From Alcaligenes ammonioxydans (lineage in GTDB: Bacteria; Pseudomonadota; Gammaproteobacteria; Burkholderiales; Burkholderiaceae_B), in assembly GCF_019343455.1 (NCBI RefSeq), contig NZ_CP049362.1:744001-808000 (forward strand): DNA of 64,000 nucleotides, in the 5' to 3' direction. The translations under genes and the position numbers were made by a program. The notes under the pieces are model-generated. The model was given only the letters and a program-made list of their open reading frames with translations. It was not told where the DNA came from and searched no databases. Below, one piece after another: positions 44,866-55,026 of the stretch (its first letter is position 1; each line of letters opens with the position of its first letter).

Positions 44866-46692
44866 ATGGCCCAGTCAGCACTTGAGGTTCTTCAGGAAGT
44901 TTTTGGTTATGACAGTTTTCGTGGTTCTCAGCACGAGATTATCGAGACCCTGATCCAGGGCGGTGATGCCCTGGTCCTGATGCCTACCGGTGGCGGCAAG
45001 TCCTTGTGCTATCAGATCCCCGCCTTGGTGCGCCCCGGCACTGGCGTGGTTGTCTCTCCACTGATTGCGCTGATGCAGGATCAGGTGGATGCGCTCACTG
45101 AACTCGGTGTGAATGCCGCCTATCTGAATTCCACCCAGGATTGGCAGACTGCCCGTGAGGTCGAGCGCGAGTTCCTGACCGGGCAGCTGGATCTATTGTA
45201 TGTGGCGCCAGAGCGCCTGCTCACCGATCGTTGTTTGGACTTGCTGGCTCGGGGCCAGATTTCCCTGTTTGCCATTGATGAGGCCCACTGCGTGTCCCAG
45301 TGGGGGCACGACTTTCGCCCCGAGTACCTGGGACTGGATTTGCTGGCCCAGCGTTGGCCTGGCGTGCCGCGCGTTGCCTTGACCGCGACGGCTACCCAGT
45401 TGACACGGGTGGAGATTGCCCAGCGCCTGAAGCTGGAACAGGCACGGCATTTTGTCGCCAGTTTTGATCGCCCCAATATCTGTTATCGCATCATTGAAAA
45501 AAACGAGGTGCGCAAACAGCTTTTAAGCTTTATCCAGGAAGAGCACGCAGGAGACGCAGGCATTGTGTACTGTCTGTCGCGCTCACGGGTGGAAGATACG
45601 GCGGAATTTCTGTGTAAAAACGGTATCCATGCCTTGCCCTATCATGCCGGGCTGGATGCGCAGCAACGGGCTATCAACCAGGCTCGCTTTCTGCGTGAGG
45701 AAGGGGTCGTCATGGTGGCGACCATTGCATTCGGGATGGGTGTCAATAAACCCGATGTGCGCTTCGTGGCCCATATTGATCTGCCCAAATCGGTGGAAGG
45801 GTATTACCAGGAAACCGGGCGGGCAGGGCGCGATGGGGAAGCGGCAACCGCCTGGCTGGCGTATGGCCTGCAAGACGTGGTGCAACTGCATCGCATGATC
45901 AACCAGTCACAGGGCGATGCAGCCCACCGCCGCCAGCAAGGGCAGGCGCTCGATGCCATGCTCGGTCTGTGCGAAACCATTTCCTGCCGCCGCCAGCGCT
46001 TACTGGCTTATTTTGATCAGCACATCGAGCCTTGCGGCAATTGCGACACATGCCTGGAAGCGCCGCAGGCCTGGGACGGCACCGTGGCGGCTCAGAAAAT
46101 GTTGTCCACGATCTACAGGCTGTGGCGCGAGCGAGGTCAGCGTTTCGGCGCAGGGCATTTGATCGATATTTTGCTGGGCAAGCTGACCGATCGGGTCAAG
46201 GAGCACGAGCATGACAAGCTGACGGTCTTCGGGGTGGGCAAAGACCTGACCGATCAGGCCTGGCGAGGCGTGTTGCGTCAGCTGCTGGCCCACAGTCTGG
46301 TCACGGTTGATCCGGAAGGTTATGGCACTTTGCTGCTGACCGAAGCCAGCCGCGAGGTGCTCAAGGGGGAACGCACCCTGATGCTGCGGCGCGAAACCGT
46401 AACACGGGGACCGGCGGCGCATCGAGTCAAGGGCCAGGCACCTGCCGGTCCGGCGCTGGACCCGGATCAACAAAGGCGTTTCGAGGCTTTGCGTACCTGG
46501 CGGGCTGCCATCGCGCGCGAGCATGGGGTGCCGGCTTACGTTATTTTCCACGATGCGACCTTGCGAGAGGTGGCGATCCGCTGCCCAGGCTCAGAAGCTG
46601 ATCTGGAGCCGATTACAGGCATCGGGGTGCGCAAAAGAGAGGCCTATGGCGAGGCCTTGCTGCGCTGCGTCCAAGAGTTCCAAACGCAGTAA
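44866..46692 (+). CDS. recQ: ATP-dependent DNA helicase RecQ
   Basis: A 608-residue 3'-5' helicase of recombination repair. It shows [14 protein letters not shown], Walker [27 protein letters not shown] (DEAH box and aromatic loop), [29 protein letters not shown], and [12 protein letters not shown]. The zinc site is in the segment with CRRQRLL and CGNCDTC, followed by a winged-helix domain and a C-terminal HRDC domain (about residues 525-605). The beta-barrel gene ends only 9 bp upstream. Confidence 0.96.
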   Translation: MAQSALEVLQEVFGYDSFRGSQHEIIETLIQGGDALVLMPTGGGKSLCYQIPALVRPGTGVVVSPLIALMQDQVDALTELGVNAAYLNSTQDWQTAREVEREFLTGQLDLLYVAPERLLTDRCLDLLARGQISLFAIDEAHCVSQWGHDFRPEYLGLDLLAQRWPGVPRVALTATATQLTRVEIAQRLKLEQARHFVASFDRPNICYRIIEKNEVRKQLLSFIQEEHAGDAGIVYCLSRSRVEDTAEFLCKNGIHALPYHAGLDAQQRAINQARFLREEGVVMVATIAFGMGVNKPDVRFVAHIDLPKSVEGYYQETGRAGRDGEAATAWLAYGLQDVVQLHRMINQSQGDAAHRRQQGQALDAMLGLCETISCRRQRLLAYFDQHIEPCGNCDTCLEAPQAWDGTVAAQKMLSTIYRLWRERGQRFGAGHLIDILLGKLTDRVKEHEHDKLTVFGVGKDLTDQAWRGVLRQLLAHSLVTVDPEGYGTLLLTEASREVLKGERTLMLRRETVTRGPAAHRVKGQAPAGPALDPDQQRRFEALRTWRAAIAREHGVPAYVIFHDATLREVAIRCPGSEADLEPITGIGVRKREAYGEALLRCVQEFQTQ

Positions 46693-46774
46693 AATTTGTT
46701 AATCGCGCAAAGTTTGGTTGCATGTTCCTGCCCCAAAATCTGCCGTGCGATGATAAAACCACTATTCGCTCAAT

Positions 46775-46821
46775 CCGCTATATGTAGTAGAATGGCGGCA
46801 ATATCACACTATATATGGTGT
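46775..46821 (+). promoter_or_regulatory. Two NrdR boxes in the nrdA promoter region
   Basis: Box 2 (46806-46821, ACACTATATATGGTGT) is an almost perfect NrdR palindrome; box 1 (46775-46790, CCGCTATATGTAGTAG) is a weaker copy. Their starts are 31 bp apart, three helical turns, as expected for paired NrdR sites. A -10-like TAGAAT (46788-46793) overlaps the end of box 1. Repression by dATP-bound NrdR is inferred; nrdR is not in the window. Confidence 0.85.
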
Positions 46822-46830
46822 GCATCACAT

Positions 46831-46864
46831 GACGCTGGCGGCTGCAAAAGCCGCGTCTTGCGTC
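46831..46864 (+). promoter_or_regulatory. Hairpin in the nrdA 5' leader
   Basis: GACGC (46831-46835) pairs with GCGTC (46860-46864) around an inner GCGGC/GCCGC helix (46838-46842 with 46850-46854). It ends 26 nt before the nrdA start and has no T-tail; a role in translation is possible but unproven. Confidence 0.4.
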
Positions 46865-46890
46865 ACTCACCATCGATTTCCGAGACTGAA

Positions 46891-49170
46891 ATGCAATCAA
46901 CCGAACAGTTAATGGTCACCAAGCGAGATGGCCGTACCGAACCTATTAACCTCGACAAGATTCACCGGGTGGTTGATTGGGCCGCTGAAGGTTTGAACAA
47001 TGTGTCAGTCTCTCAAGTGGAACTGCGTTCCCATATCCAGTTCTACAATGGTATTCGCACCAGCGATATCCACGAAACCATCATCAAGTCGGCTGCGGAT
47101 CTGATTTCTGAAGAAACACCCGACTATCAGTACCTGGCTGCGCGCCTGGCGATCTTTCACCTGCGCAAGATCGCTTTTGGCCAGTTCGAGCCACCAAGCC
47201 TGTTTGATCACGTCACCCTTCAAACCAAGGAAGGTCGCTACGATCCGCATCTGCTGCAAGATTACACGCGTGCCGAATTCGACGAGCTGGACGCTCATCT
47301 GGATCACTGGCGTGACATGAATTTCTCGTACGGTGCCGTCAAGCAACTGGAAGGCAAGTACCTGATCCAGAACCGCGTGACCAAGCGCATCTACGAAAGC
47401 CCCCAGTTTCTTTACATGCTGGTGGCCATGTGCCTGTTTGCCCGCTATCCCGCTGAAACCCGCCTGAGCTATATCAAGCGTTTTTACGATGCGGTATCGC
47501 AGTTCAAAATTTCCCTGCCCACGCCCATTATGGCGGGGGTGCGCACCCCCACCCGTCAGTTCAGCTCCTGCGTGCTGATCGAGTGTGATGACAGTCTGGA
47601 CAGCATCAATGCCACGACCAGCGCCATTGTGCGCTACGTTTCCCAGCGTGCCGGCATTGGTATCAACGGCGGCCGCATTCGTGCCGTAGGCAGTGAGATT
47701 CGGGGGGGCGAAGCCCAGCACACGGGCTGCCTGCCTTTCTTCAAAATGTTCCAGGCTGCCGTGAAGTCCTGCTCGCAGGGCGGCGTGCGTGGTGGCGCGG
47801 CAACCTTGTTCTACCCCATGTGGCACCTGGAAGTGGAAACCCTGCTGGTTCTGAAGAACAACCGGGGTGTGGAAGAAAATCGCATCCGCCATCTGGATTA
47901 CGGCGTGCAGATCAACCGTCTGCTGTATCAGCGCCTGATCAAGGGCAGCCACATTACGCTGTTCTCGCCTCATGATGTTCCCGGGCTGTATGACGCCTTT
48001 TTTGCCGATCAGGACGAGTTCGAGCGTCTGTACGAAAAGTACGAGCAGGACCCCGCCATCCGTAAGCGCAGTTTACCGGCCATCGAGTTGTTCTCTCTGC
48101 TGATGCAAGAGCGGGCCAGCACCGGCCGCATCTACATTCAGAACGTAGACCACTGCAATACCCACAGCCCGTTCCAGGCAGATCGCGCACCGGTGCGCCA
48201 GTCCAACCTGTGCATGGAAATCGCGCTGCCGACCAAGCCCTTGAACGATCTGAACGATCCCGAGGGTGAGATCGCACTGTGTACCCTGTCTGCGTTTAAC
48301 CTGGGCGCCCTGGAGTCGCTGGACGAGCTCGATGGTCTGTCCGAGCTGATCGTGCGCGCGCTCGATGCGCTGCTGGACTACCAGGATTACCCGGTCAAGG
48401 CAGCCCTCAATGCGACCAACAAGCGCCGCTCCCTGGGAGTTGGCGTGATCAACTACGCCTACTACCTGGCCAAGAACGGGACCCGCTATTCTGATCCCGC
48501 CGCGCTGGGTCTGACCCATCGCACTTTCGAAGCCATCCAGTACTACCTGTTGAAGGCTTCGGTACAGTTGTCGCGTGAGTATGGTCCTTGCGCGGCCTTT
48601 GATGAAACGACGTACGCCGCCGGTTTGCTGCCAACCGATACCTACAAGAAAGATGTGGATGGTATCTGCAACGAGCCGCTGCACTTGGATTGGGAGGCCT
48701 TGCGTGCGGACATCGTCAAGCATGGCCTGCGCAACTCGACCCTGACCGCCTTGATGCCGTCGGAAACTTCCAGCCAGATCGCCAATGCCACCAACGGTAT
48801 TGAGCCTCCACGTGGTCTGGTCTCGGTCAAGCAGTCCAAGGACGGGATCTTGCGCCAGGTCGTGCCCGAGTTTGAAAAATATAAGGATCAGTATGAGTTG
48901 CTGTGGCAAATGCCCGGTAACGAGGACTACCTTAAGTTAGTTGGCGTGATGCAGAAGTTTGTCGACCAGTCGATCTCTGCGAACACCAACTATGACCCAC
49001 AGCGGTTCGAGGGTGGCCGTGTGCCGATGAAGCAACTGCTCAAGGACTTGCTGCTGGCCTACAAATATGGTGTGAAGACCTTGTACTACCACAACACGCG
49101 CGACGGTGCCGATGATTCGCATGGCGAAGTCGAGGACGACGGTTGCGCAGGTGGTGCGTGCAAGATCTAA
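46891..49170 (+). CDS. nrdA: Class Ia ribonucleotide reductase, alpha subunit
   Basis: Reduces ribonucleoside diphosphates to deoxy forms under aerobic conditions. The 759-residue protein has an N-terminal ATP-cone (TKRDGRTEPINLDKIHRVV, residues 9-27), catalytic motifs NLCMEIALPTKPL and LMPSETSSQIANATNGIEPPRG, and a redox C-terminus GCAGGACKI. The ATG at 46891 starts the ATP-cone; the frame stays open to 46696, but that part crosses the NrdR boxes. It is followed by nrdB after 18 bp. Confidence 0.96.
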   Translation: MQSTEQLMVTKRDGRTEPINLDKIHRVVDWAAEGLNNVSVSQVELRSHIQFYNGIRTSDIHETIIKSAADLISEETPDYQYLAARLAIFHLRKIAFGQFEPPSLFDHVTLQTKEGRYDPHLLQDYTRAEFDELDAHLDHWRDMNFSYGAVKQLEGKYLIQNRVTKRIYESPQFLYMLVAMCLFARYPAETRLSYIKRFYDAVSQFKISLPTPIMAGVRTPTRQFSSCVLIECDDSLDSINATTSAIVRYVSQRAGIGINGGRIRAVGSEIRGGEAQHTGCLPFFKMFQAAVKSCSQGGVRGGAATLFYPMWHLEVETLLVLKNNRGVEENRIRHLDYGVQINRLLYQRLIKGSHITLFSPHDVPGLYDAFFADQDEFERLYEKYEQDPAIRKRSLPAIELFSLLMQERASTGRIYIQNVDHCNTHSPFQADRAPVRQSNLCMEIALPTKPLNDLNDPEGEIALCTLSAFNLGALESLDELDGLSELIVRALDALLDYQDYPVKAALNATNKRRSLGVGVINYAYYLAKNGTRYSDPAALGLTHRTFEAIQYYLLKASVQLSREYGPCAAFDETTYAAGLLPTDTYKKDVDGICNEPLHLDWEALRADIVKHGLRNSTLTALMPSETSSQIANATNGIEPPRGLVSVKQSKDGILRQVVPEFEKYKDQYELLWQMPGNEDYLKLVGVMQKFVDQSISANTNYDPQRFEGGRVPMKQLLKDLLLAYKYGVKTLYYHNTRDGADDSHGEVEDDGCAGGACKI

Positions 49171-49188
49171 GCAAGGGTAAAGAGCATC

Positions 49189-50325
49189 ATGACTACCTAT
49201 AGTACTTTTTCGAAAACGGATAACGATCAGCTCAAGGAACCCATGTTCTTTGGACAGCCGGTGAACGTGGCTCGCTACGACCAGCAAAAGTATCCGATTT
49301 TTGAAAAGCTGATTGAAAAACAGCTGTCCTTCTTCTGGCGTCCAGAGGAAGTGGACATCACTCAGGACCGGATCGACTACCAGAACCTGCCCGACCACGA
49401 AAAGCACATTTTCATCAGCAATCTGAAGTACCAGACCTTGCTGGACTCCATCCAGGGCCGCAGCCCCAACGTGGCGTTTCTGCCGCTGGTCTCGATTCCT
49501 GAGCTGGAAACCTGGATTGAAACCTGGGCTTTTTCCGAGACCATCCACTCGCGCTCGTACACGCACATCATTCGCAATATTGCCAATGACCCGTCTGTTA
49601 TTTTTGATGACATCGTGCGCAACGAGAACATTCAGCTGCGTGCCGCCGATATTTCCTCGTACTACGACGATTTGATCAGCGACACCATGCTGTACGCCCA
49701 GTTGGGTGAGGGTGAACACCAGATCAACAGTCAAACCCGCAAGCTGAGCGTTTACGAGCTGAAGAAGAAGCTGTATCTGTGCATGATGAGCGTCAATATT
49801 CTTGAGGCCATCCGTTTTTACGTCAGCTTTGCCTGCTCATTTGCTTTTGCCGAGCGCAAGCTGATGGAAGGCAATGCCAAGATCATTCGTCTGATTGCGC
49901 GTGATGAAGCGCTGCACCTGACAGGTACACAGCACATCATCAATATCATGCGTTCGGGCAGTGATGATCCTGAGTTTGCGCAGATCGCCCGTGAGCTGGA
50001 GCCAGTTTGCTTTGCCATGTTCAAGGATGCGGCCGAGCAAGAGAAGCAGTGGGCGGACTATCTGTTTCGCGACGGCTCCATGATTGGCCTGAACAAGGAT
50101 ATTTTGGGGCAGTACGTGGAGTACATCACCAATATCCGCATGGGTGCAGTGGGCCTGAAGCCTGCGTTTGAGTCCGTCAAGCACAACCCCATTCCATGGA
50201 TCAACACCTGGCTGTCCTCGGACACCGTGCAGGTGGCACCTCAAGAGGTGGAATTGAGCTCGTACCTGGTCGGCCAGATCGATTCGGCCGTGTCGGCTGG
50301 CGATTTCGACGGTATCGAGTTATGA
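49189..50325 (+). CDS. nrdB: Class Ia ribonucleotide reductase, beta subunit
   Basis: Carries the di-iron tyrosyl radical cofactor that activates NrdA. The 378-residue protein keeps the metal and radical residues: [11 protein letters not shown] (Glu, His, radical Tyr at about residue 125) and, later, EAIRFYVSF and [13 protein letters not shown]. The first metal aspartate lies near [13 protein letters not shown]. The last bases overlap the yfaE start (ATGA, 50322-50325). Confidence 0.96.
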   Translation: MTTYSTFSKTDNDQLKEPMFFGQPVNVARYDQQKYPIFEKLIEKQLSFFWRPEEVDITQDRIDYQNLPDHEKHIFISNLKYQTLLDSIQGRSPNVAFLPLVSIPELETWIETWAFSETIHSRSYTHIIRNIANDPSVIFDDIVRNENIQLRAADISSYYDDLISDTMLYAQLGEGEHQINSQTRKLSVYELKKKLYLCMMSVNILEAIRFYVSFACSFAFAERKLMEGNAKIIRLIARDEALHLTGTQHIINIMRSGSDDPEFAQIARELEPVCFAMFKDAAEQEKQWADYLFRDGSMIGLNKDILGQYVEYITNIRMGAVGLKPAFESVKHNPIPWINTWLSSDTVQVAPQEVELSSYLVGQIDSAVSAGDFDGIEL

Positions 50326-50630
50326 GTCAAGTCCGGACAACTGATCATGACTTTCAGTTGCGGGACGGCGAAACTTTGTTGGAAGGTTTGGAACGAACCG
50401 GCCATCAGGTTGAGTACCAATGCAGGAGCGGCTATTGCGGCTCCTGCCGTATTCCTCTTGTGTATGGAAAGGTTGCTTATAAAGAGCAGCCCTTGGCGTA
50501 TGTCGGCCCAGGCGAGGTTCTGCCGTGTTGTTGCACGGTACTTGAACCGATCATGGTCGACTGTCAGCGCATTGCCCGGGTTGAGGAGGAACCAGAAGAT
50601 CAGTTCGGTTTTACCGGGCTGAATCCCTGA
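50322..50630 (+). CDS. yfaE: YfaE-like [2Fe-2S] ferredoxin
   Basis: A 102-residue plant-type ferredoxin; the ligands are in [10 protein letters not shown] with the fourth cysteine in LPCCCTV. YfaE supplies electrons that build and maintain the NrdB di-iron radical, so its place as third gene of nrdAB-yfaE is telling. Its ATG overlaps the nrdB stop by 4 bp. It converges with uup, 15 bp apart. Confidence 0.93.
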   Translation: MSQVRTTDHDFQLRDGETLLEGLERTGHQVEYQCRSGYCGSCRIPLVYGKVAYKEQPLAYVGPGEVLPCCCTVLEPIMVDCQRIARVEEEPEDQFGFTGLNP

Positions 50631-50645
50631 TTCCACTGTCTCCCT

Positions 50646-52460
50646 TTAGCTGGCCAAGCGCTTTTCTTCCAGCTTTTCCCAACGCTCAAATAACTGCTCC
50701 AGGTCAGTGTTGAGCTGATCCAGTTGCTGGTTGATCTCGTCGGCTCGGGCAGAGCCATCTTTATACAGATCCGGTGCGCTCAGTTGCTCCGCTAGTTCGG
50801 CTTGCTGGCTTTCTATAGCCGCAATCTTCTCGGGCAAAGCTTCCAGTTCCTTTTCTTCCCATGGGGCCAGACGGCCAGGCTTGTTAGCCTTGTTGTTGCG
50901 CTCAGCAGCAGGCTTTTCTGCAGCGGCGGGAGTTGACGCGCTGGCTGCGGGTGTTTCGGCTTTGGCTTGCGGACGTTGTGCCAGCCACTCGTCGTAACCA
51001 CCCACATACTCGCCCCAATGGCCGTCGCCTTCGGCCGCAATCACCTGGGTGACCACGTTGTCCAGAAAGGTACGGTCGTGGCTGACCAGCAGCACGGTGC
51101 CCGTGTAATCCTGAATCAGGTCTTCCAGCAGCTCCAGGGTTTCGATGTCCAGATCGTTGGTCGGTTCGTCCAGTACTAATACATTAGTAGGCTGGGCAAA
51201 CATGCGGGCCAAAGCCAGGCGGGCGCGCTCGCCACCGGACAGGCTGCGCACGGGGGAGTGCGCGCGGGCAGCCGGGAACAGGAAATCTTCCAGATAGCTC
51301 ATGATGTGCTTGCGCTGATTGCCGATTTCCACCCATTCACTGCCTGGGCTGATGGTATCGGCTAGCGTGGCATTTTCGTCCAGGTTGCTGCGCATCTGAT
51401 CGAAATAGCCGATATTGAGCTTGGTGCCGTGGCGCACGGTGCCCGAATTGGGCTCTTGCAGCCCCAGCATGATGCGTAGCAAGGTGGTTTTTCCCGCGCC
51501 ATTGTGGCCGATCAGGCCTATGCGGTCACCGCGCATCAGTACGGTCGAGAAGTTCTTGATCAGGATGCGGTCATCGTAGCCGTGTGTGACGTCCTGCAAC
51601 TCGGCAACCAGCTTGCCCGAGCGCTGGCCTTCAGATATGGCGAACTTGACGTCTCCCGAGCGCTCACGTCGCTCGGCCCGGTCGCGACGCAGTTGTTCCA
51701 GGCGTCGTACCCGGCCTTCGTCGCGGGTGCGGCGTGCTTGCACACCTTTGCGTATCCAGACTTCTTCCTGAGCCAGAAATTTGTCGAATTTGGCATTTTG
51801 TTGCTTTTCTGCTTCCAGGTACTCGGCCTTGCGTTCCTGCCATTGGCTGAAGTTACCGGGAAAGCTAAACAGCTTGCCACGATCCAGTTCGACAATACGT
51901 GTCGCCACCACGTCCAGAAAACGACGATCGTGGGTAATGATGACGGCGCTGCCGCGAAAGTCCAGCAGCAGTTGTTCCAGCCAAAGAATGCCGTCAAAGT
52001 CCAGATGGTTGGTGGGTTCGTCCAGCAAGAGCAGATCGGGTTCATTGACCAAAGCATTGGCCAGGGCCACGCGTTTGCGCTGCCCGCCCGACAGGCTGCC
52101 GGCGAGCGCATCCGGGTTCAAGCCCAGCTTGTCGATCAGGGCGTTGACACGCGCCGGGCGTTGCCAGTCCTCGGTTTCGGTGAAATCTCCGCACAGTAAA
52201 TCGTAAATGCTGAGAGTGGGGTCCAGCTCGGGCTCTTGCTCGACTGTTGCCACTTTCAAACCGCCCAGGCGTTTGACTTGCCCATCATCGGGAGCCTGAC
52301 GTTGGTCCAGAATTTTCAACAGCGATGATTTGCCAGCACCATTGCGTCCGATCAGGCCGATACGTTCGTTGCTTTGAATGACCAGATCGGCGTGGTCCAG
52401 CAAAGCATGGTGGCCGAATGCCAGCTGGGCATCGGTCAGGGAAATCAGATTGGTGGACAT
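50646..52460 (-). CDS. uup: ABC-F ATPase Uup
   Basis: A 604-residue ABC-F protein with two ABC domains (Walker A GRNGAGKSS at about residue 38 and GHNGAGKTT at about 350; LSGGQRKRVALA and LSGGERARLALA; LLLDEPTNHLD and LVLDEPTNDLD). An Ala- and Pro-rich linker and a C-terminal coiled-coil (about 540-604, heptad-like EALPEKIAAIESQQAEL) mark it as Uup rather than EttA; the coiled coil binds DNA or branched structures in E. coli. The ATG at 52460 has GGAG 6 nt upstream; extension to 52730 would cover rnpB on the other strand and is rejected. Confidence 0.92.
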   Translation of the reverse strand: MSTNLISLTDAQLAFGHHALLDHADLVIQSNERIGLIGRNGAGKSSLLKILDQRQAPDDGQVKRLGGLKVATVEQEPELDPTLSIYDLLCGDFTETEDWQRPARVNALIDKLGLNPDALAGSLSGGQRKRVALANALVNEPDLLLLDEPTNHLDFDGILWLEQLLLDFRGSAVIITHDRRFLDVVATRIVELDRGKLFSFPGNFSQWQERKAEYLEAEKQQNAKFDKFLAQEEVWIRKGVQARRTRDEGRVRRLEQLRRDRAERRERSGDVKFAISEGQRSGKLVAELQDVTHGYDDRILIKNFSTVLMRGDRIGLIGHNGAGKTTLLRIMLGLQEPNSGTVRHGTKLNIGYFDQMRSNLDENATLADTISPGSEWVEIGNQRKHIMSYLEDFLFPAARAHSPVRSLSGGERARLALARMFAQPTNVLVLDEPTNDLDIETLELLEDLIQDYTGTVLLVSHDRTFLDNVVTQVIAAEGDGHWGEYVGGYDEWLAQRPQAKAETPAASASTPAAAEKPAAERNNKANKPGRLAPWEEKELEALPEKIAAIESQQAELAEQLSAPDLYKDGSARADEINQQLDQLNTDLEQLFERWEKLEEKRLAS

Positions 52461-52511
52461 AAGACTCCAGATAAAACAGCGCGTCCTGCGAATTTCTCTA
52501 TTGTCGCAGGT

Positions 52512-52517
52512 TACAAT
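52512..52517 (+). promoter_or_regulatory. -10 box of rnpB
   Basis: TACAAT ends 6 nt before the predicted 5' end of RNase P RNA; the -35 region is poor (no TTGACA-like sequence at 16-18 bp). Confidence 0.55.
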
Positions 52518-52523
52518 GCATCT

Positions 52524-52930
52524 GTGAGGCAGGCTGGGCAGTCGCGGTGCGCAAGCATCGAGGAAGGTCCGGACTCCATAGAGCAGGGTAGCGGCTAACA
52601 GCCGTCCGGCAAGTGTGGCGCCACGCCAGATGAGCCGAGGAACAGGGCCACAGAGACGAGACCACAGCAAGGGCTTGCGCAAGCAGGCACAGATACGGCG
52701 ACTTCCGTGTTTTCTTGCACTCCGGTGCAAAGTGCTGTGGGGTGAAACGCGGTAACCTCTACCCGGAGCAATACCAAATAGGCATACGCAGGCTTTTAGC
52801 CCGAGAGGCGGCTCGTCTCAGTATGCGGGTAGGTAGCTAGAACCGGCCAGCAATGGTCGGTCCAGAGGAATGATTGCCGGCCAGTGGAATCCCGCTGGCA
52901 TACAGAATCCGGCCTATAGGCCTGTCTCAC
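52524..52930 (+). ncRNA. rnpB: RNase P RNA, type A
   Basis: Catalytic RNA that cuts the 5' leader from pre-tRNAs with protein RnpA. The universally conserved segments are present: GAGGAAGGTCCGGACTCC (52559-52576), the TAACCTCTACCCGGAGCAAT segment near 52755-52775, AATACCAAATAGG, and AGAGGAATGATTGCC near 52863. The ends pair over 11 bp (52524-52534 with 52920-52930, one GU), which defines helix P1. Length about 407 nt fits type A. It is divergent from uup. Confidence 0.96.
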
Positions 52931-53151
52931 ACTTCTTACGGCCTGCGCTGCCAATTGCTCCGATTTCGCACATTTGAAAGCAATTGTTAAGGACGATGAA
53001 TCCTTGGCAAGAGTCGCTCGTGCGCGTTTTTATAACAATTCACTTTTAATGCGCCCTGCAATTTCTTGATTTCACTCAGTATTTTTTTTTAGCCACTTCT
53101 TGGGTAGTGCGCTAAGTGCTTGTTGTGATTGAAAAAATTGCAACCACTGCC
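52931..53151. other. rnpB-mraZ intergenic region
   Basis: No gene is seen. An 8-bp inverted repeat (CAATTGCT at 52952-52959 with AGCAATTG at 52979-52986) and AT-rich runs (such as TATTTTTTTTTAGCC around 53082) occur; no clear terminator of rnpB. Confidence 0.4.
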
Positions 53152-53180
53152 TTGACCGCAAAGGCTTTCCCCCGTAGAGT
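53152..53180 (+). promoter_or_regulatory. Promoter of the dcw cluster (mraZ promoter)
   Basis: TTGACC (53152-53157) and TAGAGT (53175-53180) are separated by 17 bp, an excellent sigma-70 match. The MraZ repeats begin inside the -10 box. Confidence 0.8.
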
Positions 53181-53214
53181 GGGGAAAAGTAGGAAATAGT
53201 GTAAAAAAGTGGGG
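53179..53214 (+). promoter_or_regulatory. MraZ operator: four 10-bp-spaced GTGGGG-like repeats
   Basis: Repeats at 53179 (GTGGGG), 53189 (GTAGGA), 53199 (GTGTAA) and 53209 (GTGGGG) are spaced exactly 10 bp and separated by A-rich tetramers. MraZ is known to bind such direct repeats upstream of its own gene. The last copy overlaps the ribosome site of mraZ. Confidence 0.85.
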
Positions 53215-53220
53215 GAAAAA

Positions 53221-53649
53221 GTGTTTCAAGGCAGCAGCGCACTCACACTGGATGCAAAGGGGCGGATGTCTATTCCGACCCGGCACCGTGACGCGCTTTT
53301 GCAGCAGGTACAAGGCCGCCTGACCCTCACTCGCCATCCCGACGGCTGTTTGCTGGTGTATCCGCGCAGTGTGTGGGAAGAAAAGCGCGAACAGATTGCC
53401 CGCTTTCCCATGAGTGCCCGTTTCTTGCAACGCCTGCTGCTGGGCAGTGCTCAGGACGTTGATCTGGACTCCGCTGGTCGGATATTGATCGCTCCCGAAC
53501 TGCGCGCGGCAGTTGGTCTGGAGCGCGACGCCATGTTGCTGGGTATGGCCACCCATTTTGAGTTGTGGAATGCGCAGGAACTGGAACGCCGACAGGCCCA
53601 GGATCTGGCAGAGAACTCCACAGACGTATTCGACACTTTTTCTTTCTGA
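53221..53649 (+). CDS. mraZ: Transcriptional regulator MraZ
   Basis: A 142-residue AbrB-fold protein that represses its own dcw promoter as a ring oligomer. Two SpoVT/AbrB-like halves are seen: FQGSSALTLDAKGRMSIP and, later, QDVDLDSAGRILIAPELR, each with the DxxGR motif. It begins with GTG at 53221, preceded by GGGGGA; an earlier GTG at 53209 lies within the operator and would add a non-family GEK. It is the first gene of the cluster; rsmH starts 7 bp later. Confidence 0.94.
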   Translation: MFQGSSALTLDAKGRMSIPTRHRDALLQQVQGRLTLTRHPDGCLLVYPRSVWEEKREQIARFPMSARFLQRLLLGSAQDVDLDSAGRILIAPELRAAVGLERDAMLLGMATHFELWNAQELERRQAQDLAENSTDVFDTFSF

Positions 53650-53656
53650 GTAAGTC

Positions 53657-54727
53657 ATGACGCTGGTACATCGATCCGTGCTGCTGGAGCCTACGGTGGC
53701 GGCCCTCGTGGATCCGTCCTTTGAGGCTCGGCGCTGGGCGCAAAACCCCACACTGCACGGGCAGGTCGATGGTGTGTACGTAGATTGCACGTTTGGTCGG
53801 GGTGGGCACAGCCGCTTGTTGCTGTCGCACCTAAGTCCTCAGGGGCGCCTGATTGTGATCGACAAGGACCCGCAGGCCATTGCCGTGGCCCAGGAGCTGG
53901 CCGCACAAGATAGCCGCGTGACAGTGGTGCATAGTGGTTTTGGTGATCTGGCCCAGGCTCTGGATGAACTGGATGCAGGTCCATTGCAGGGCGTCATGAT
54001 GGATCTGGGCATTTCATCGCCTCAGATCGATGACGCGCAACGAGGTTTTTCTTTCATGCGTGAAGGTCCTTTGGACATGCGCATGGATACCAGCGGCGGT
54101 TTGACCGCTGAACAGTGGCTGGCCGACGTCAGCGTGGAAGATTTAAAGGAGGTCATTGCAGAATATGGCGAAGAACGGTTTGCTTTCCAGATTGCAAAGG
54201 CGATTGTTGATCGCCGCCAATCCCGCCCGCTACATACAACGCGTGATCTCGCCGAGCTCGTCGCCGGTGTCGTCCGCACGCGCGAAAAGGGTCAACATCC
54301 GGCAACCAGGACCTTCCAGGCTATACGGATTTACCTCAATCGTGAGCTCGAAGAGCTCGCGCACGCGCTTCCGTCAATTCTGAGTCGATTGGCGACGGGT
54401 GGCAGGCTTGCGGTGATTGCATTTCATTCGCTGGAGGACCGTATGGTCAAACAGTTCATGAGCGCGGCTGCGCGCCCTGCGCAGGAACAGTCACGTCTAC
54501 CCATTCTTGAAAAAGACTTGCCCCAACCGTTGGTGCAGTCGCTGGGCAGAATCCTGCCCACGGATGAGGAGTCCAGCGACAATCCCCGAGCCCGCTCGGC
54601 GGTACTACGCGTGGTGCAACGCACCGCTACCCCCATTCCCCAGGACTGGATGCGCAGCGCCAGTGATCGTCTGCTGCAACAGGCCGCCTACCGCCGTCAG
54701 CCTGCTGGCAAGCGAGGCCGCCGATGA
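53657..54727 (+). CDS. rsmH: 16S rRNA (cytosine-1402-N4)-methyltransferase RsmH
   Basis: A 356-residue SAM-dependent enzyme (formerly MraW) that methylates C1402 in the ribosomal decoding site. The SAM motif is [14 protein letters not shown] near residue 40, with [10 protein letters not shown], then the family-specific [20 protein letters not shown] and [16 protein letters not shown] and FHSLEDR close the fold. It overlaps ftsL by 4 bp. Confidence 0.96.
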   Translation: MTLVHRSVLLEPTVAALVDPSFEARRWAQNPTLHGQVDGVYVDCTFGRGGHSRLLLSHLSPQGRLIVIDKDPQAIAVAQELAAQDSRVTVVHSGFGDLAQALDELDAGPLQGVMMDLGISSPQIDDAQRGFSFMREGPLDMRMDTSGGLTAEQWLADVSVEDLKEVIAEYGEERFAFQIAKAIVDRRQSRPLHTTRDLAELVAGVVRTREKGQHPATRTFQAIRIYLNRELEELAHALPSILSRLATGGRLAVIAFHSLEDRMVKQFMSAAARPAQEQSRLPILEKDLPQPLVQSLGRILPTDEESSDNPRARSAVLRVVQRTATPIPQDWMRSASDRLLQQAAYRRQPAGKRGRR

Positions 54728-55026
54728 TGCGCCTGGTCATCACCCTTTCTTTGGTGTTGATGCTGTCGGCCATCTCCCTGGTGACGGCGCGCTATCAGGC
54801 GCGCGAGCTGTTCGTGCAAACCGATCGTTTGGTCACCAAGGCCCGTGAGCTCGATACGGATTGGCGTCGCTTGCAATTGGAGCGTGCCGAACTGGCGCGT
54901 AACGCCAGGGTGGATGACATCGGCCGCAACGAGCTGGGTCTGGTGCTTAGCTCCCCGGAGCGTACGCTTTACTTGCAAGGCGGTGAGTTGAGTTCGAATC
55001 AGGCGCAGCCCGGGGGGCGCCCATGA
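54724..55026 (+). CDS. ftsL: Cell division protein FtsL
   Basis: A 100-residue single-pass inner-membrane protein: N-terminal membrane segment ([18 protein letters not shown], residues 5-22) and a periplasmic coiled coil ([21 protein letters not shown]). It bridges FtsQ-FtsB and the FtsW-FtsI synthase. It is identified by position and size as much as by sequence, since FtsL diverges quickly. The start and stop overlap the neighbours by 4 bp each. Confidence 0.9.
   Translation: MMRLVITLSLVLMLSAISLVTARYQARELFVQTDRLVTKARELDTDWRRLQLERAELARNARVDDIGRNELGLVLSSPERTLYLQGGELSSNQAQPGGRP

Noticed and set aside
46696..46890. 65-residue extension of NrdA
   Set aside because: It covers the NrdR boxes and promoter and has no homology to the ATP-cone start.
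52461..52730. Upstream extension of Uup by 90 residues
   Set aside because: It lies opposite RNase P RNA and precedes the family N-terminus; the ATG at 52460 has a ribosome site.
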